This document shows, one piece after another, positions 54,401 through 64,000 of a stretch of DNA of 64,000 bases. The number at the start of each line of letters is the position of its first letter. The first letter of the stretch is position 1. This DNA comes from Candidatus Enterococcus huntleyi (GTDB taxonomy: Bacteria > Bacillota > Bacilli > Lactobacillales > Enterococcaceae), in the NCBI RefSeq assembly GCF_009933175.1, contig NZ_MAEJ01000032.1, forward strand, positions 124,001-188,000, read 5' to 3'. A model generated the notes under the pieces. The model did no database searches. It was not told where the DNA came from and worked only from the letters and a program-made list of their open reading frames with translations. A program made the position numbers and the translations under genes.

Positions 54401-57400
54401 TGGATTACCAGAAAAAGCGGCTGGACAAACGATTACTTATACAGTTGCCGAAGTTGGTAACATCACAGGTTATACGACAGAGGTTACTGAAGGTGATCCA
54501 GGTAAATTTACCATCACCAATAGTCATACCCCTGAAAAAACTAGCGTAGCTGGTGAGAAAACGTGGGATGATGCCGATAACCAAGATGGCATTCGACCAA
54601 CTAGTATTACCGTTAATTTATTAGCTGATGGTGAGGTTGTGAAGACTAAAAACGTGACCGCTAATGGAGACGGCGAATGGTTGTATTCATTTGAAGACTT
54701 AGATAAATATAATGCGGGTCATCAGATTGTCTACACAGTGACGGAAGAAACTGTCGCAGATTATACAACTAGTTATTCAGGATTTGATATCACCAATAGC
54801 TACACACCAGGCGAAACCGGTCTTTCTGTACTGAAGGTTTGGGCTGACGCGAACAATCAAGATGGCCTTCGTCCAACGAGTGTGCAAGTGCAATTGTATG
54901 CGGATGATGTAGCGAAAGGCGCACCGGTTACCTTAAATGAGGGCAACAACTGGGCTGCTGACTGGGAGAATTTACCAGAAAAAGCCGCGGGTCAAACGAT
55001 TGTTTACACAGTTCGAGAAGTCGGCAATGTTGCTGGCTATACGACAGTTGTGAATGCCGACGATCCAAGCAACGTGGTGATTACCAATACTCATACACCA
55101 GAGGAAATTGAGATTAAAGGGAAGAAAACCTGGGATGATGCCGATGACCAAGATGGTATTCGACCAGATGAGATTACCGTAAATCTATTTGCTAATGGTT
55201 CGAAAGTTGCCGACCAAACAGTATCAGCAACTGAAGAGTGGAAATACATATTTACTGGGTTACCAAAATTTGAAAATGGTGTAGCGATTAATTACACCAT
55301 TAGTGAAGAGTTGGTTCCTGGTTACACATTTGAATATACAGGATTTGACATTAAGAATAGTTACACACCAGGTGAAACAGCGGTTAACGTGACGAAATCT
55401 TGGAATGATGCGAATAACCAAGATGGCTTGCGTCCGGATAGTATCCAAGTACAATTGTATGCGAACGGCGAGGCACTAGGCGCACCTGTGACCTTGACTA
55501 GCCAAGATGGCTGGGACCATACCTGGGATGAATTACCAGAAAAAGCTGCGGGTCAAACGATTCTTTATACGGTGGAAGAAGTAGGTAGTATTCCTGGCTA
55601 TACGACTTCAATTAATTCAGCAGATCCAGCGAATGTGATTATTACGAATACCCATACGTCAGCTTTAGTGGATGTCGATGGGTCGAAAACGTGGGACGAT
55701 GCCGATAACCAAGATGGCATTCGACCAGATAGTATCACGGTAAATCTATTAGCTAATGGCGTTAAAATTGATAGTAAAGAAGTCAAAGCTGAGCATGGCT
55801 GGGAATATGCATTTGAGAACTTACCAAAATTCGCGAATGGGCAAGAAATTACTTATTCGATTACCGAAGAGGCAGTTCCTGGCTACACCTTTGATTACAC
55901 AGGCTTTGATATCACGAATAGTTACACACCAGGCGAGACCGGTCTTTCTGTTAAAAAAGTTTGGGCTGACGCCAACAATCAAGATGGCATTCGTCCGACG
56001 AGTGTCCAAGTTCAATTAAAAGCCGATGGTGCTGCTGAAGGCGCACCGGTTACTTTAGATGAGGACAACGAGTGGAAAGCGAACTGGACTGGTTTACCAG
56101 AAAAAGCAAATGGTCAAACGATTCTTTATACGGTGGAGGAAGTCGGCAGTGTGGCGGGTTATACGACCGTTGTCAATGCAGACGATCCAGCGAATGTGGT
56201 GATTACCAATACCCACAAACCAGAAGAAATTGAGATTGAAGGCGAGAAACACTGGGAAGATGCCAACAACCAAGATGGTATTCAACCAGATAGTATCACT
56301 GTCGAGCTTAATGCAAATGGTCTGAAAGTTAAGGATCAAGTTGTCTCTGAAAATGAAAACTGGGAATACAAATTTACCGGATTACCTAAATATGAAAATG
56401 GTGTAGCGATTAATTACACGATTAGTGAAGAAGTCGTGCCGGGCTATACGGTTGATTACACAGACTTTGATATCACGAATAGCTACACACCAGGTAAAAC
56501 GGGTGCAACAGTCAACAAAGTCTGGGCTGACGCGAATGATCAAGATGGTCTGCGTCCAGATACGATTCAAGTTCAATTAAAAGCCGATGGCGTTGCACAT
56601 GGCGCACCAATCACACTTTCAAGTGCTGATGGCTGGAGCTATAGTTGGACCGATTTAGATGAGAAAGCGAATGGAACTACGATTGTTTATACTGTTGAAG
56701 AAATTGGCAGTCTGCCAGGCTACACAACAGTGGTCAACAATAATAATCCAGCGAATCTCATGATTACCAATAGCCATACGCCAGAAACAATCAGTATTAA
56801 TGGCGAGAAGCATTGGGATGATGCGGATAACCAAGATGGCATTCGTCCAGATAGTATTATTGTGAACCTGAATGGCAATGGTCAGGTAGTTGCGACTCAA
56901 ACAGTGACGCCAAATCCATTAGGGGAATGGGTCTATGAGTTTACGGACCTACCGAAATTTGAGAATGGTCAAGAGATTAACTATACAATCTCAGAAAATG
57001 CTGTACCAAATTATTCAGCAGATTATACGGGCTTTGATATTACGAATAGCTACACACCAGGCAAAACGAGTGTAACTGTGACGAAAGCTTGGAATGATGC
57101 GAATAACCAAGATGGCATTCGACCAACAAGTATCGATGTTCAATTGCTCGCGGACGGCGTAGCAAAAGGGGCACCGATTACGTTAACAGCGGGCATGGAT
57201 TGGTCATATACATGGCCGGATCTAGATGAGAAGGCTGCAGGACAAACGATTGTTTATACAGTTGTCGAAGTGGGGACGATTAACGACTACACAACGCAAA
57301 TTACGAACAATGGTCCGACAAACTTCACTATCACCAATACCCATGCACCAGAAAAAACGTCAGTGAGTGGCGAGAAACACTGGGATGATGCGGATAACCA

Positions 57401-60400
57401 AGATGGCATTCGACCAACAACGATCGAAGTTAACTTATGGGCAGATGGCGTGAAAGTCGACAGTAAAACAATCGCTGATAACGCGGGACATTGGACCTAT
57501 GAATTTACCAACCTAGATAAATATCAAGCCGGTAATGTCATCAACTATACAGTGACCGAAGAAGCCGTACCGAATTACACAGTGAGCTACGATGATCAGA
57601 GCTTTGATATGACAAATAGCTACACACCAGGAAAAACGGCTGTCTCAGTACAGAAAGTTTGGAATGATGCGAATAACCAAGATGGTCTACGTCCAGATAG
57701 TATCGACGTTCAATTGTATGCCGATGGCCAAGCCAAAGGCGCGCCAGTGACATTAAATGAAGCTGGTTTATGGAAACATACATGGGACACCTTGGATGAA
57801 AAAGCAGCGGGTCAAACGATTGACTATACGGTCGAAGAAGTTGGCTCGGTGACGGGCTATACAACGACTAAGAATGACAATGATCCGAAAAATGTTTCGA
57901 TTATCAATCAACATACACCAGAATTGATTGATGTGATTGGGTCGAAAACATGGGCTGATGCTAACGATCAAGATGGCGTGAGACCAGCAAATATTACGGT
58001 TCGTTTATGGGCTAATGGTGAGGAAATTGATAGTAAAGTAGTTTCAGCTGATGATAGCTGGGATTATATATTTGAGAATTTACCAAAATTTGCCAATGGT
58101 AGCGAAATCGTCTATGCGATTACGGAAGATACCGTGCCAAACTACACAACGGACTATACGAACTTTGACATTACAAATAGTTATACACCAGGGAAAACGA
58201 CTGTAAAAGTAACGAAAATTTGGAATGATGCAGAGGATCAAGATGGTCTTCGTCCAGCGACGATTGATGTTCAATTATTTGCCAATGGTGTTGAAAAAGA
58301 CGCACCGGTTACTTTAACAAGTGGCGATGGTTGGAGTTTTGAATGGGCTGGCTTGGATGAGAAAGCAGCCGGTCAACCGATTGTTTATACGGTGAAAGAA
58401 ATTGGCAGTGTGACAGGCTACACAACGGTTGTCGATGATGATGATCATTCAGCTATCACGATTGCCAATAGTCATACGCCAGAACTGACTGAAGTCACAG
58501 GTGAGAAAACTTGGGATGATGCTGATAACCAAGATGGTATTCGACCAGATAAAATCATCGTGAACTTACTTGCGGACGGCGAAAAAGTCGCCAGTCAAGA
58601 TGTTGAAGCGAATGACGAGGGCAAATGGCTCTACCAATTTACTGACTTAGATAAGTACAAGAATGGTCAAGAAATTGACTACACAATTACCGAAGAAGCA
58701 GTGCCAAGTTATACGGTGAGCTACAACGGGCACAACATTACAAACAGCTACACACCAGGTAAAACAGGTGTCACAGTGAAAAAAGTTTGGGCTGATGCCA
58801 ACAATCAAGATGGCTTACGTCCAACAAGTATTGATGTTCAATTGTATGCGAATGGTTCGCCAAAAGGCGCGCCGGTTACTTTAACAGGTGACGAGTGGTC
58901 GCATAACTGGACTGGTTTGGATGAAAAAGCAGGCGGTCAACCGATTGTCTATACCGTTCAAGAAGTCGGTAGTGTGACTGGCTATACGACGGTTGTCGAT
59001 AATGACGATCCTGCCAATATCACAATCACGAACACCCACATACCAGAATTGACTGAAGTGTCAGGTCTGAAAACCTGGGATGATGCCGACGACCAAGATG
59101 GCATTCGACCAAACAGTATTGTGGTGAATTTACTTGCCAATGGCGTGAAGATTGACAGCAAAACCGTGACTGCCGCAGATGGTTGGGCTTATAAATTTGA
59201 AGAACTCGATAAATTTGAAGCCGGAACTGAAATTAACTATACAGTGACGGAAGAAGCGGTCCCAAGTTATACACCGTCTTATCAAAACTTTGATATCACG
59301 AATAGCTATACGCCAGGTCAAACGAGCGTATCTGTTCAAAAAGTTTGGGAAGATGCCGATGATCAAGATGGTCTTCGTCCAACAAGTATTGATGTTCAAT
59401 TGTATGCCGATGGCGTTGCCAAAGGTGCACCAGTGACCTTAACCGGTGACGGGTGGTCGCATCAATGGATTGGCTTGGATGAGAAAGCAGCCGGTCAACC
59501 GATTGTTTATACAGTGAAAGAAGTTGACAGCGTAACAGGGTATACAACGGTTATCGATAATGATGATCATACTAATATCACAATTACCAATACTCATATA
59601 CCGGAGCTAACTGAAGTGACGGGTGAGAAACATTGGGATGACGCGGATGACCAAGATGGCGTGAGACCGTCAAGTGTGACCGTTAATCTATTGGCAAATG
59701 GCGTAAAAGTTGACAGCAAAGTGATCAACGAAGACAATTTCTGGGAATATGCCTTCATAGAGCTCGATAAATATGAAGCAGGCCAAGAAATTACGTACAC
59801 AATTACCGAAGATACCGTCCCTAATTACTCAGTAAGCTATAACGGATTTGATATTACAAATAGCTACACACCAGGTCAAACAAGTGTTTCTGTACTGAAA
59901 GCTTGGAATGATGCCGATAACCAAGATGGCATCCAACCAACCAGTATCGAAGTGCAATTGTATGCGGATGACGTAGCTTACGGTGCACCAGAAACCTTAA
60001 CAGCTGGTGGGAACTGGTCTCATACGTGGCAGAACTTGGATGAAAAAGCAGCGGGTCAACCGATTGTTTATACCGTCCAAGAAGTAGGCAGCGTAACAGG
60101 TTATACAACAGTTGTGACTGAAGAAAATCCTGGGAACTTTACGATTACTAACAGTCATACACCAGAATTAACTGAAGTAACCGGTGAGAAACACTGGGAT
60201 GATGCCGATAACCAAGATGGCATTCGTCCAGATAGTATCATCGTGAACTTACTTGCTAACGGCGTAGAAGTCGACAGTCAAGAAGTTGAAGCAGACGGTG
60301 AAGGCAACTGGAAGTACACATTTACTGACTTAGATAAGTATGAAGCAGGTCAAGAAATTACCTATACAGTGACTGAAGATACTGTGCCAAATTATTCGGT

Positions 60401-63400
60401 GGATTATAGCGACTTTGATATTTTCAATAGCTATACACCAGGTCAAACCAGCATGTCTGTACAGAAGGTTTGGGATGACGCGAATAATCAAGATGGTCTT
60501 AGACCAACCAGTATCGAAGTTCAATTGTATGCGGATGGCGTTGAAAAAGATGCGCCAGTGACCTTGAATGAAGATAATCAATGGAAACATACATGGGGCA
60601 ACTTGGACGAGAAATCAGCCGGGCAACCGATTGATTATACCGTGCAAGAAGTTACGAGTCTTCCTGGCTACACAACGTCTCAAACGACAACTCCTGGCAA
60701 TGTGACAATCACCAATAGTCATACACCAGCACTAGTTGATGTTAATGGCGCAAAAACATGGGACGATGCCGATGATCAAGATGGCGTTCGACCAGACAGC
60801 ATTACGGTTAATTTATTAGCCAACGGCGTCAAAATTGATAGTCAAGTCGTGTCAGGCGGATCTTGGGATTACGGATTTACTAATCTACCAAAATTTGAAA
60901 ATGGGGTCGAGATTAACTACACAATTAGTGAAGATACCGTCCCAAGCTACACAACAACTTACGAAGGATTTAATATTACTAACAGCTACACACCAGGTAA
61001 AACGAGTGTTACTGTGACCAAAGCGTGGAATGATGCAGGCAACCAAGATGGCATTCGACCAACGAGCATTCAAGTCCAATTGTTTGCCGATGGAACAGCC
61101 TACGGTACACCAATGACCTTAACAAGTATCGACAATTGGAGCTATACATGGGTCGGCTTAGATGAAAAAGCTGCTGGCCAACCGATTGTCTACACGGTTG
61201 AAGAAATTGGCACTGTACCTGGCTACACGAAAACGAAGGATGATACTGATCCAGCCAATGTCACAATCACTAACAGTCATACACCAGCTGAAGTTTCCGT
61301 TGAAGGGTCGAAAACTTGGAATGACGCGGATGATCAAGATGGTGTCAGACCAACAAGTATTATTGTGAATTTACTGGCTGATGGTTTGAAAATTGATAGC
61401 CGATTAGTTGAAGATGATGGCGATGGCAACTGGACGTACTCATTTGCTGGCTTGCCAAAATTTGCCAACGGGCAAGAGATTGCTTACACGATTACGGAAG
61501 ATACTGTTCCTAATTACACCACGACTTACCAAGGCTTTGATATTACAAACAGCTACACACCAGGTCAAACGGGTGTTACTGTAACGAAAGTCTGGAACGA
61601 TGCCGACAATCAAGATGGCTTACGTCCAGATAGTATCGAGGTTCAATTGTATGCCGATGGCGTAGAAAAAGGCGCACCAGTCACCTTAACAAGTCTTGAC
61701 AACTGGTCGTACACATGGACCGACTTAGATGAAAAATCTGGCGGTCAAACGATTGTTTACACGGTCCAAGAAGTTGATAGCGTACCTGGCTATACAACGG
61801 TTGTGAACAATGACAATCACACGATTACTAACAGTCATACACCAGAATTAACGGAAGTAACCGGTGAGAAACATTGGAATGATGCCAATAACCAAGATGG
61901 CATTCGACCAGATAGTATCACGGTTAATCTACTAGCTAACGGCGTAAAAGTCGACAGTCTAGAAGTTGAAGCAGATGGTGAAGGCAATTGGGCTTACGAA
62001 TTCACTGGCTTAGATAAATTTGAAGCGGGTCAAGAAATTGACTATACAGTGACCGAAGAAGCCGTGCCAAATTACACAGTCAGCTACAACGAGAATGATT
62101 TTGATATCACCAATAGCTACACACCAGGTCAAACCAGCGTTTCTGTATTTAAAGTCTGGGATGACGCTAATAATCAAGACGGTCTTCAACCAACCAGCAT
62201 CGACGTTCAATTGTATGCCGATGACACAGCTTACGGGGCACCAATTACCTTAACGGCTGGAACAGGTTGGAGTCATACATGGGGTAACTTAGATGAGAAA
62301 GCTGCCGGTCAGCCAATTGTCTATAGAGTGGAAGAAGTTGGTAGTGTACCTGGCTATACAACAACCAAAAATGATACAGATTCAACGAATGTGATTATCA
62401 CCAATAGTCATACACCAGCCGAAGTGACGGTTGAAGGTGAGAAAAATTGGGATGATGCCAACAACCAAGATGGCGTCCGTCCAACAAGTATCATGGTGAA
62501 TTTACATGCCGATGGACTGAAAATTAAGAATCAAGAAGTCGAAGCAGATGAAGAAGGCAATTGGACCTATAAATTTGCTGATTTACCAAAATTTGCAAAT
62601 GGTTCAGAAATTAATTACACAATTACCGAAGATGCCGTACCAAATTACTCGACGACTATCGTGGGTACGAGCATTACCAACAGTTACACACCAGGCCAAA
62701 CGAGTCTAACCGTTAACAAAGCTTGGGCTGATGCGAATAACCAAGATGGCATTCGTCCAGCAAGTGTGCAAGTTCAATTGTTTGCCGATGGCGTAGCAAA
62801 AGGGGCACCAGAAACCTTAACCGCACCGACTTGGACCCATACATGGGGCAACTTGGATGAGAAAGCAGCTGGCCAAGCGATTGAGTACACAGTGCAAGAA
62901 GTTGGCACAGTCTCTGGGTATACAGCGCTAGTGGATGCAACTGATCCAATGAACGTACTGATTACGAACAGCCACACACCAGAATTGACGCAAGTCTCAG
63001 GTGAGAAAACATGGGATGACGCCAACAATCAAGATGGCGTACGACCAAATAGTATCATCGTTAATTTACTGGCTAATGGTCTGAAAGTCGACAGTCAAGA
63101 AGTCGAAGCAGACGATGAAGGAAAATGGACGTACGAATTTACTGGCCTAGATAAATATGAAGCAGGTCAAGAAATCAACTACACAATTACCGAAGATACA
63201 GTACCAAATTATTCAGTGAACTATAGCGGATTTGATATCACAAACAGCTATACACCAGGTCTAAGAAATGTTTCTGTACTGAAAACTTGGGATGATATGA
63301 ATAACCAAGATGGCATTCAACCAACCAGCATTCAAGTTCAATTGTTTGCGGATGGTACAGCTAAAGGCGCACCAGTGACCTTAACAGCAGGTACAGGTTG

Positions 63401-64000
63401 GACCCATACATGGGAAGATTTAGATGAAAAAGCAGCCGGTCAAGCGATCGTCTATACTGTTGCGGAAGTTGGCACTGTAACCGGCTATACAACAGTTGTG
63501 ACGGAAGAAACGCCGGGGAACTTTACGATTCTTAATACCCATGCGCCAGAACAAACGCAAGTGAGCGGTGAGAAAACATGGAATGACGCCAACAATCAAG
63601 ATGGTGTCCGTCCAACAAGTATCATGGTGAACTTATTGGCAAATGGCACACCAGTCGCTAGCCAAGAAGTAACCGAGGATGACGATTGGCGTTATGAATT
63701 TACTGGCTTAGATAAATATGAAAATGGGCTAGAAATTGATTACACAATTACCGAAGATGTTGTACCAAATTACTCAACTGATTACCAAGGCTTTGATATT
63801 ACAAACAGCTATACACCGGGTCAAACTGCGGTAACTGTGATCAAAGCGTGGGACGATGCAGCCAACCAAGATGGCCTACGTCCAGAGAGTATCGAGGTTC
63901 AATTGTATGCGGATAACGTTGCAAAAGGCGCACCCGTGACATTGACTGAAGATAATTCATGGACCCATACATGGGACAACTTGGATGAAAAAGCAGCCGG
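51474..64000 (+). CDS. Giant Cna-B-repeat cell-wall surface protein (3' end outside window)
   Basis: ATG 51474 stands seven bases after AGGAGG; a competing ATG at 51470 closes at 51562. The frame stays open to the window end: more than 4,175 codons. A signal peptide (residues 1 to about 27, L-T-I-I-G-L-L-G-I-L-A...A-F-A) is followed by an Ig-like adhesin region in two parts joined by a Glu/Thr/Ser-rich linker (about residues 175-220). A SpaA-like prealbumin domain (about 53335-53690) comes next. From about 53690 to the end, 37 Cna-B-type domains of about 94 residues follow, each with K-x-W, N-Q-D-G-x-R/Q-P, Y-T-V/I-x-E and I-T-N. Lys, Glu and Asn in these positions can form intramolecular isopeptide bonds, giving a stiff stalk. 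The LPxTG end is not visible. Confidence 0.9.
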   Translation, partial: MERLRKVLTIIGLLGILANIMPVNAFAVSNNEGIRFSDAKIVDTTGNEITENNLTKKAENVKVVLDWELATSSKVNGQLLITKQLPTNLNIPDQSGVLGNDLGSYQVQNKQLSFILTGYSQESADELISESSVVIKDFRGKIEINASTINEANASTETVAFENQLTRTLFYEQETVASSSETEVSTEEPANEATEETAAESTEASTEESKADKEDKKETKNGKATFAADLSASVSIDGLKVYKKPIGQHDWTPVPAGGSIMLGDSVKFEVDWSIPNLTAVTGDTLKIPLSVGNFSFKNTNPQDLITDGVVIGQWRIEGSHFTVVFNDKIESKDLLKNGTVEAIGAANKVGDNSHIIINGTDMMEVDIVPAPVIEIPDDPWPVGSDIMKAGLVSGGSLNQIGWIADVNFKSMREYYETGNFPVKDNFLFIDELAEGTSFADGSLSITSSIKSMYDNKDGTFTMGQIQVGTGVPITHPSFSKITPNVGESKESFKGRVVAGPQLTYGVYKDSNGIETLYVNYGSLPSASNQIKYKKDVALTGIDKLYNEGKLTVAGRERLLEFLEDIDFQAPAFRMNFRVDVKAGTNHYKNKIELEWDGGSVNSNESTVRYEDVTAGVQTGEKGSIRILKKDALGTVLPGIEFKLQVKNGAGVFIDYTPIDGGTAIRATDSTGLVEYKKLNPGVYRLVELVDFTDPDSEFYQATSKITTPIGVTTTTDEFEIKESDSKGFVANVVNHRQLQKTVTKVWNDGDNQDGLHPNSVQVQLLADGVAKGSPVTLNAGNNWSHTWKELPEANQNTVINYTVQEVGTVPGYTATITTDDETGDVTVTNTHEPALVDVDGSKTWADSNDQDGLRPDSITVELYADNALEDSKNVTAATSWEYQFANLPKYKNGVEINYTIKEVAVPNYTTTINGFDITNSYIPKQTSVAVEKVWDDADNQDGLRPNSIAVQLYANGTATGTPLTLNAGNQWKASWPGLPEKAAGQTITYTVAEVGNITGYTTEVTEGDPGKFTITNSHTPEKTSVAGEKTWDDADNQDGIRPTSITVNLLADGEVVKTKNVTANGDGEWLYSFEDLDKYNAGHQIVYTVTEETVADYTTSYSGFDITNSYTPGETGLSVLKVWADANNQDGLRPTSVQVQLYADDVAKGAPVTLNEGNNWAADWENLPEKAAGQTIVYTVREVGNVAGYTTVVNADDPSNVVITNTHTPEEIEIKGKKTWDDADDQDGIRPDEITVNLFANGSKVADQTVSATEEWKYIFTGLPKFENGVAINYTISEELVPGYTFEYTGFDIKNSYTPGETAVNVTKSWNDANNQDGLRPDSIQVQLYANGEALGAPVTLTSQDGWDHTWDELPEKAAGQTILYTVEEVGSIPGYTTSINSADPANVIITNTHTSALVDVDGSKTWDDADNQDGIRPDSITVNLLANGVKIDSKEVKAEHGWEYAFENLPKFANGQEITYSITEEAVPGYTFDYTGFDITNSYTPGETGLSVKKVWADANNQDGIRPTSVQVQLKADGAAEGAPVTLDEDNEWKANWTGLPEKANGQTILYTVEEVGSVAGYTTVVNADDPANVVITNTHKPEEIEIEGEKHWEDANNQDGIQPDSITVELNANGLKVKDQVVSENENWEYKFTGLPKYENGVAINYTISEEVVPGYTVDYTDFDITNSYTPGKTGATVNKVWADANDQDGLRPDTIQVQLKADGVAHGAPITLSSADGWSYSWTDLDEKANGTTIVYTVEEIGSLPGYTTVVNNNNPANLMITNSHTPETISINGEKHWDDADNQDGIRPDSIIVNLNGNGQVVATQTVTPNPLGEWVYEFTDLPKFENGQEINYTISENAVPNYSADYTGFDITNSYTPGKTSVTVTKAWNDANNQDGIRPTSIDVQLLADGVAKGAPITLTAGMDWSYTWPDLDEKAAGQTIVYTVVEVGTINDYTTQITNNGPTNFTITNTHAPEKTSVSGEKHWDDADNQDGIRPTTIEVNLWADGVKVDSKTIADNAGHWTYEFTNLDKYQAGNVINYTVTEEAVPNYTVSYDDQSFDMTNSYTPGKTAVSVQKVWNDANNQDGLRPDSIDVQLYADGQAKGAPVTLNEAGLWKHTWDTLDEKAAGQTIDYTVEEVGSVTGYTTTKNDNDPKNVSIINQHTPELIDVIGSKTWADANDQDGVRPANITVRLWANGEEIDSKVVSADDSWDYIFENLPKFANGSEIVYAITEDTVPNYTTDYTNFDITNSYTPGKTTVKVTKIWNDAEDQDGLRPATIDVQLFANGVEKDAPVTLTSGDGWSFEWAGLDEKAAGQPIVYTVKEIGSVTGYTTVVDDDDHSAITIANSHTPELTEVTGEKTWDDADNQDGIRPDKIIVNLLADGEKVASQDVEANDEGKWLYQFTDLDKYKNGQEIDYTITEEAVPSYTVSYNGHNITNSYTPGKTGVTVKKVWADANNQDGLRPTSIDVQLYANGSPKGAPVTLTGDEWSHNWTGLDEKAGGQPIVYTVQEVGSVTGYTTVVDNDDPANITITNTHIPELTEVSGLKTWDDADDQDGIRPNSIVVNLLANGVKIDSKTVTAADGWAYKFEELDKFEAGTEINYTVTEEAVPSYTPSYQNFDITNSYTPGQTSVSVQKVWEDADDQDGLRPTSIDVQLYADGVAKGAPVTLTGDGWSHQWIGLDEKAAGQPIVYTVKEVDSVTGYTTVIDNDDHTNITITNTHIPELTEVTGEKHWDDADDQDGVRPSSVTVNLLANGVKVDSKVINEDNFWEYAFIELDKYEAGQEITYTITEDTVPNYSVSYNGFDITNSYTPGQTSVSVLKAWNDADNQDGIQPTSIEVQLYADDVAYGAPETLTAGGNWSHTWQNLDEKAAGQPIVYTVQEVGSVTGYTTVVTEENPGNFTITNSHTPELTEVTGEKHWDDADNQDGIRPDSIIVNLLANGVEVDSQEVEADGEGNWKYTFTDLDKYEAGQEITYTVTEDTVPNYSVDYSDFDIFNSYTPGQTSMSVQKVWDDANNQDGLRPTSIEVQLYADGVEKDAPVTLNEDNQWKHTWGNLDEKSAGQPIDYTVQEVTSLPGYTTSQTTTPGNVTITNSHTPALVDVNGAKTWDDADDQDGVRPDSITVNLLANGVKIDSQVVSGGSWDYGFTNLPKFENGVEINYTISEDTVPSYTTTYEGFNITNSYTPGKTSVTVTKAWNDAGNQDGIRPTSIQVQLFADGTAYGTPMTLTSIDNWSYTWVGLDEKAAGQPIVYTVEEIGTVPGYTKTKDDTDPANVTITNSHTPAEVSVEGSKTWNDADDQDGVRPTSIIVNLLADGLKIDSRLVEDDGDGNWTYSFAGLPKFANGQEIAYTITEDTVPNYTTTYQGFDITNSYTPGQTGVTVTKVWNDADNQDGLRPDSIEVQLYADGVEKGAPVTLTSLDNWSYTWTDLDEKSGGQTIVYTVQEVDSVPGYTTVVNNDNHTITNSHTPELTEVTGEKHWNDANNQDGIRPDSITVNLLANGVKVDSLEVEADGEGNWAYEFTGLDKFEAGQEIDYTVTEEAVPNYTVSYNENDFDITNSYTPGQTSVSVFKVWDDANNQDGLQPTSIDVQLYADDTAYGAPITLTAGTGWSHTWGNLDEKAAGQPIVYRVEEVGSVPGYTTTKNDTDSTNVIITNSHTPAEVTVEGEKNWDDANNQDGVRPTSIMVNLHADGLKIKNQEVEADEEGNWTYKFADLPKFANGSEINYTITEDAVPNYSTTIVGTSITNSYTPGQTSLTVNKAWADANNQDGIRPASVQVQLFADGVAKGAPETLTAPTWTHTWGNLDEKAAGQAIEYTVQEVGTVSGYTALVDATDPMNVLITNSHTPELTQVSGEKTWDDANNQDGVRPNSIIVNLLANGLKVDSQEVEADDEGKWTYEFTGLDKYEAGQEINYTITEDTVPNYSVNYSGFDITNSYTPGLRNVSVLKTWDDMNNQDGIQPTSIQVQLFADGTAKGAPVTLTAGTGWTHTWEDLDEKAAGQAIVYTVAEVGTVTGYTTVVTEETPGNFTILNTHAPEQTQVSGEKTWNDANNQDGVRPTSIMVNLLANGTPVASQEVTEDDDWRYEFTGLDKYENGLEIDYTITEDVVPNYSTDYQGFDITNSYTPGQTAVTVIKAWDDAANQDGLRPESIEVQLYADNVAKGAPVTLTEDNSWTHTWDNLDEKAA
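53690..64000 (+). repeat. Coding repeat array: 37 alternating Cna-B domains
   Basis: Tryptophan-anchored starts recur about every 282 bp from 53699 to 63838. Odd-numbered units (A) read V-Q-L-Y-A-D-G...K-G-A-P-V-T-L...L-D-E-K-A-A-G-Q. Even-numbered units (B) read V-N-L-L-A-N-G...K-Y-E-A-G-Q-E-I...F-D-I-T-N-S-Y-T-P-G. Alternation is strict over all 37 units (18 full A, 18 B, one partial A), a higher-order period of about 563 bp. Copies differ by many synonymous and some amino-acid changes. Confidence 0.9.

Noticed and set aside
54075-63028. Many minus-strand frames of about 60-107 codons with similar products inside the adhesin
   Set aside because: They recur with the period of the Cna-B repeats and are antisense shadows of the repeat codons, without ribosome sites.
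53690-64000. Regular repeats that could suggest a CRISPR or satellite array
   Set aside because: The period is about 282 bp, the repeats are in frame and encode Cna-B domains; there are no short repeat/spacer units.
1-64000. tRNA and rRNA genes
   Set aside because: None was recognised on reading for cloverleaf landmarks or rRNA motifs; a covariance search would be needed to exclude a tRNA fully.

Overview
The window looks like the chromosome of a low-GC Gram-positive coccus of the order Lactobacillales, most likely an Enterococcaceae member. The basis is gene content and order: ymfF-ymfH, rodZ, pgsA, cinA, recA and rny, then mprF, the adc zinc transporter, purR-glmU-prs, ECF-type thiT and class A sortase. 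Shine-Dalgarno sites are strong AGGAGG types, TTG and GTG starts are frequent, and lipoproteins and membrane-anchored proteins carry Ser/Thr-rich linkers. The genus is an inference; no rRNA or tRNA gene was recognised.

Layout. (1) 1-6352 is the right end of a siphovirus-type prophage: a tail-tip lysin cut by the window start, a BppU/pectate-lyase-fold tail fibre, a 33-residue membrane protein, a holin and an endolysin. (2) 6397-9053 is accessory DNA: a LysM lipoprotein, a two-gene operon under a LexA-type SOS box, and a zeta-toxin kinase overlapped by a 53-codon gene. (3) 9306-19393 carries a TetR regulator, an SDR enzyme, mscL and the conserved peptidase/rodZ/pgsA/cinA/recA run, with an SOS box upstream of recA. 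(4) 19538-24706 is a carbohydrate island (mannose-family PTS IIABCD, a GH43 glycosidase and a divergent AraC regulator) lying between recA and rny, which are close neighbours in many Firmicutes. (5) 25142-45729 is mostly core: rny, mprF, a GT8 glycosyltransferase, an NMT1/SsuA-like ABC transporter, ispE, a TIM-barrel enzyme, adcA-adcC-adcB, purR, glmU, prs, a membrane-anchored XRE protein, and thiT under a TPP riboswitch. (6) 45868-64000 holds an unknown protein, sortase A, 1.7 kb without genes, a tyrosine recombinase, and the start of a giant cell-wall protein. The visible part of that protein (more than 4,175 codons) is mainly an array of 37 Cna-B-type domains in strict A/B alternation.

Most notable system. 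The tyrosine recombinase gene lies between two perfect 25-bp inverted copies of a sequence built like a recombinase crossover site: 8-bp inverted arms around an asymmetric 7-bp spacer. Inside the 1.54-kb segment are tandem 11-bp-spaced motifs that resemble arm-type sites, and a promoter-like element pointing out of the left end. The right end faces the giant adhesin gene about 730 bp away. I propose that this is a self-contained invertible cassette acting as a phase switch for the adhesin, with the nearby sortase A as its probable anchoring enzyme. This is a hypothesis from sequence architecture; inversion has not been observed here.
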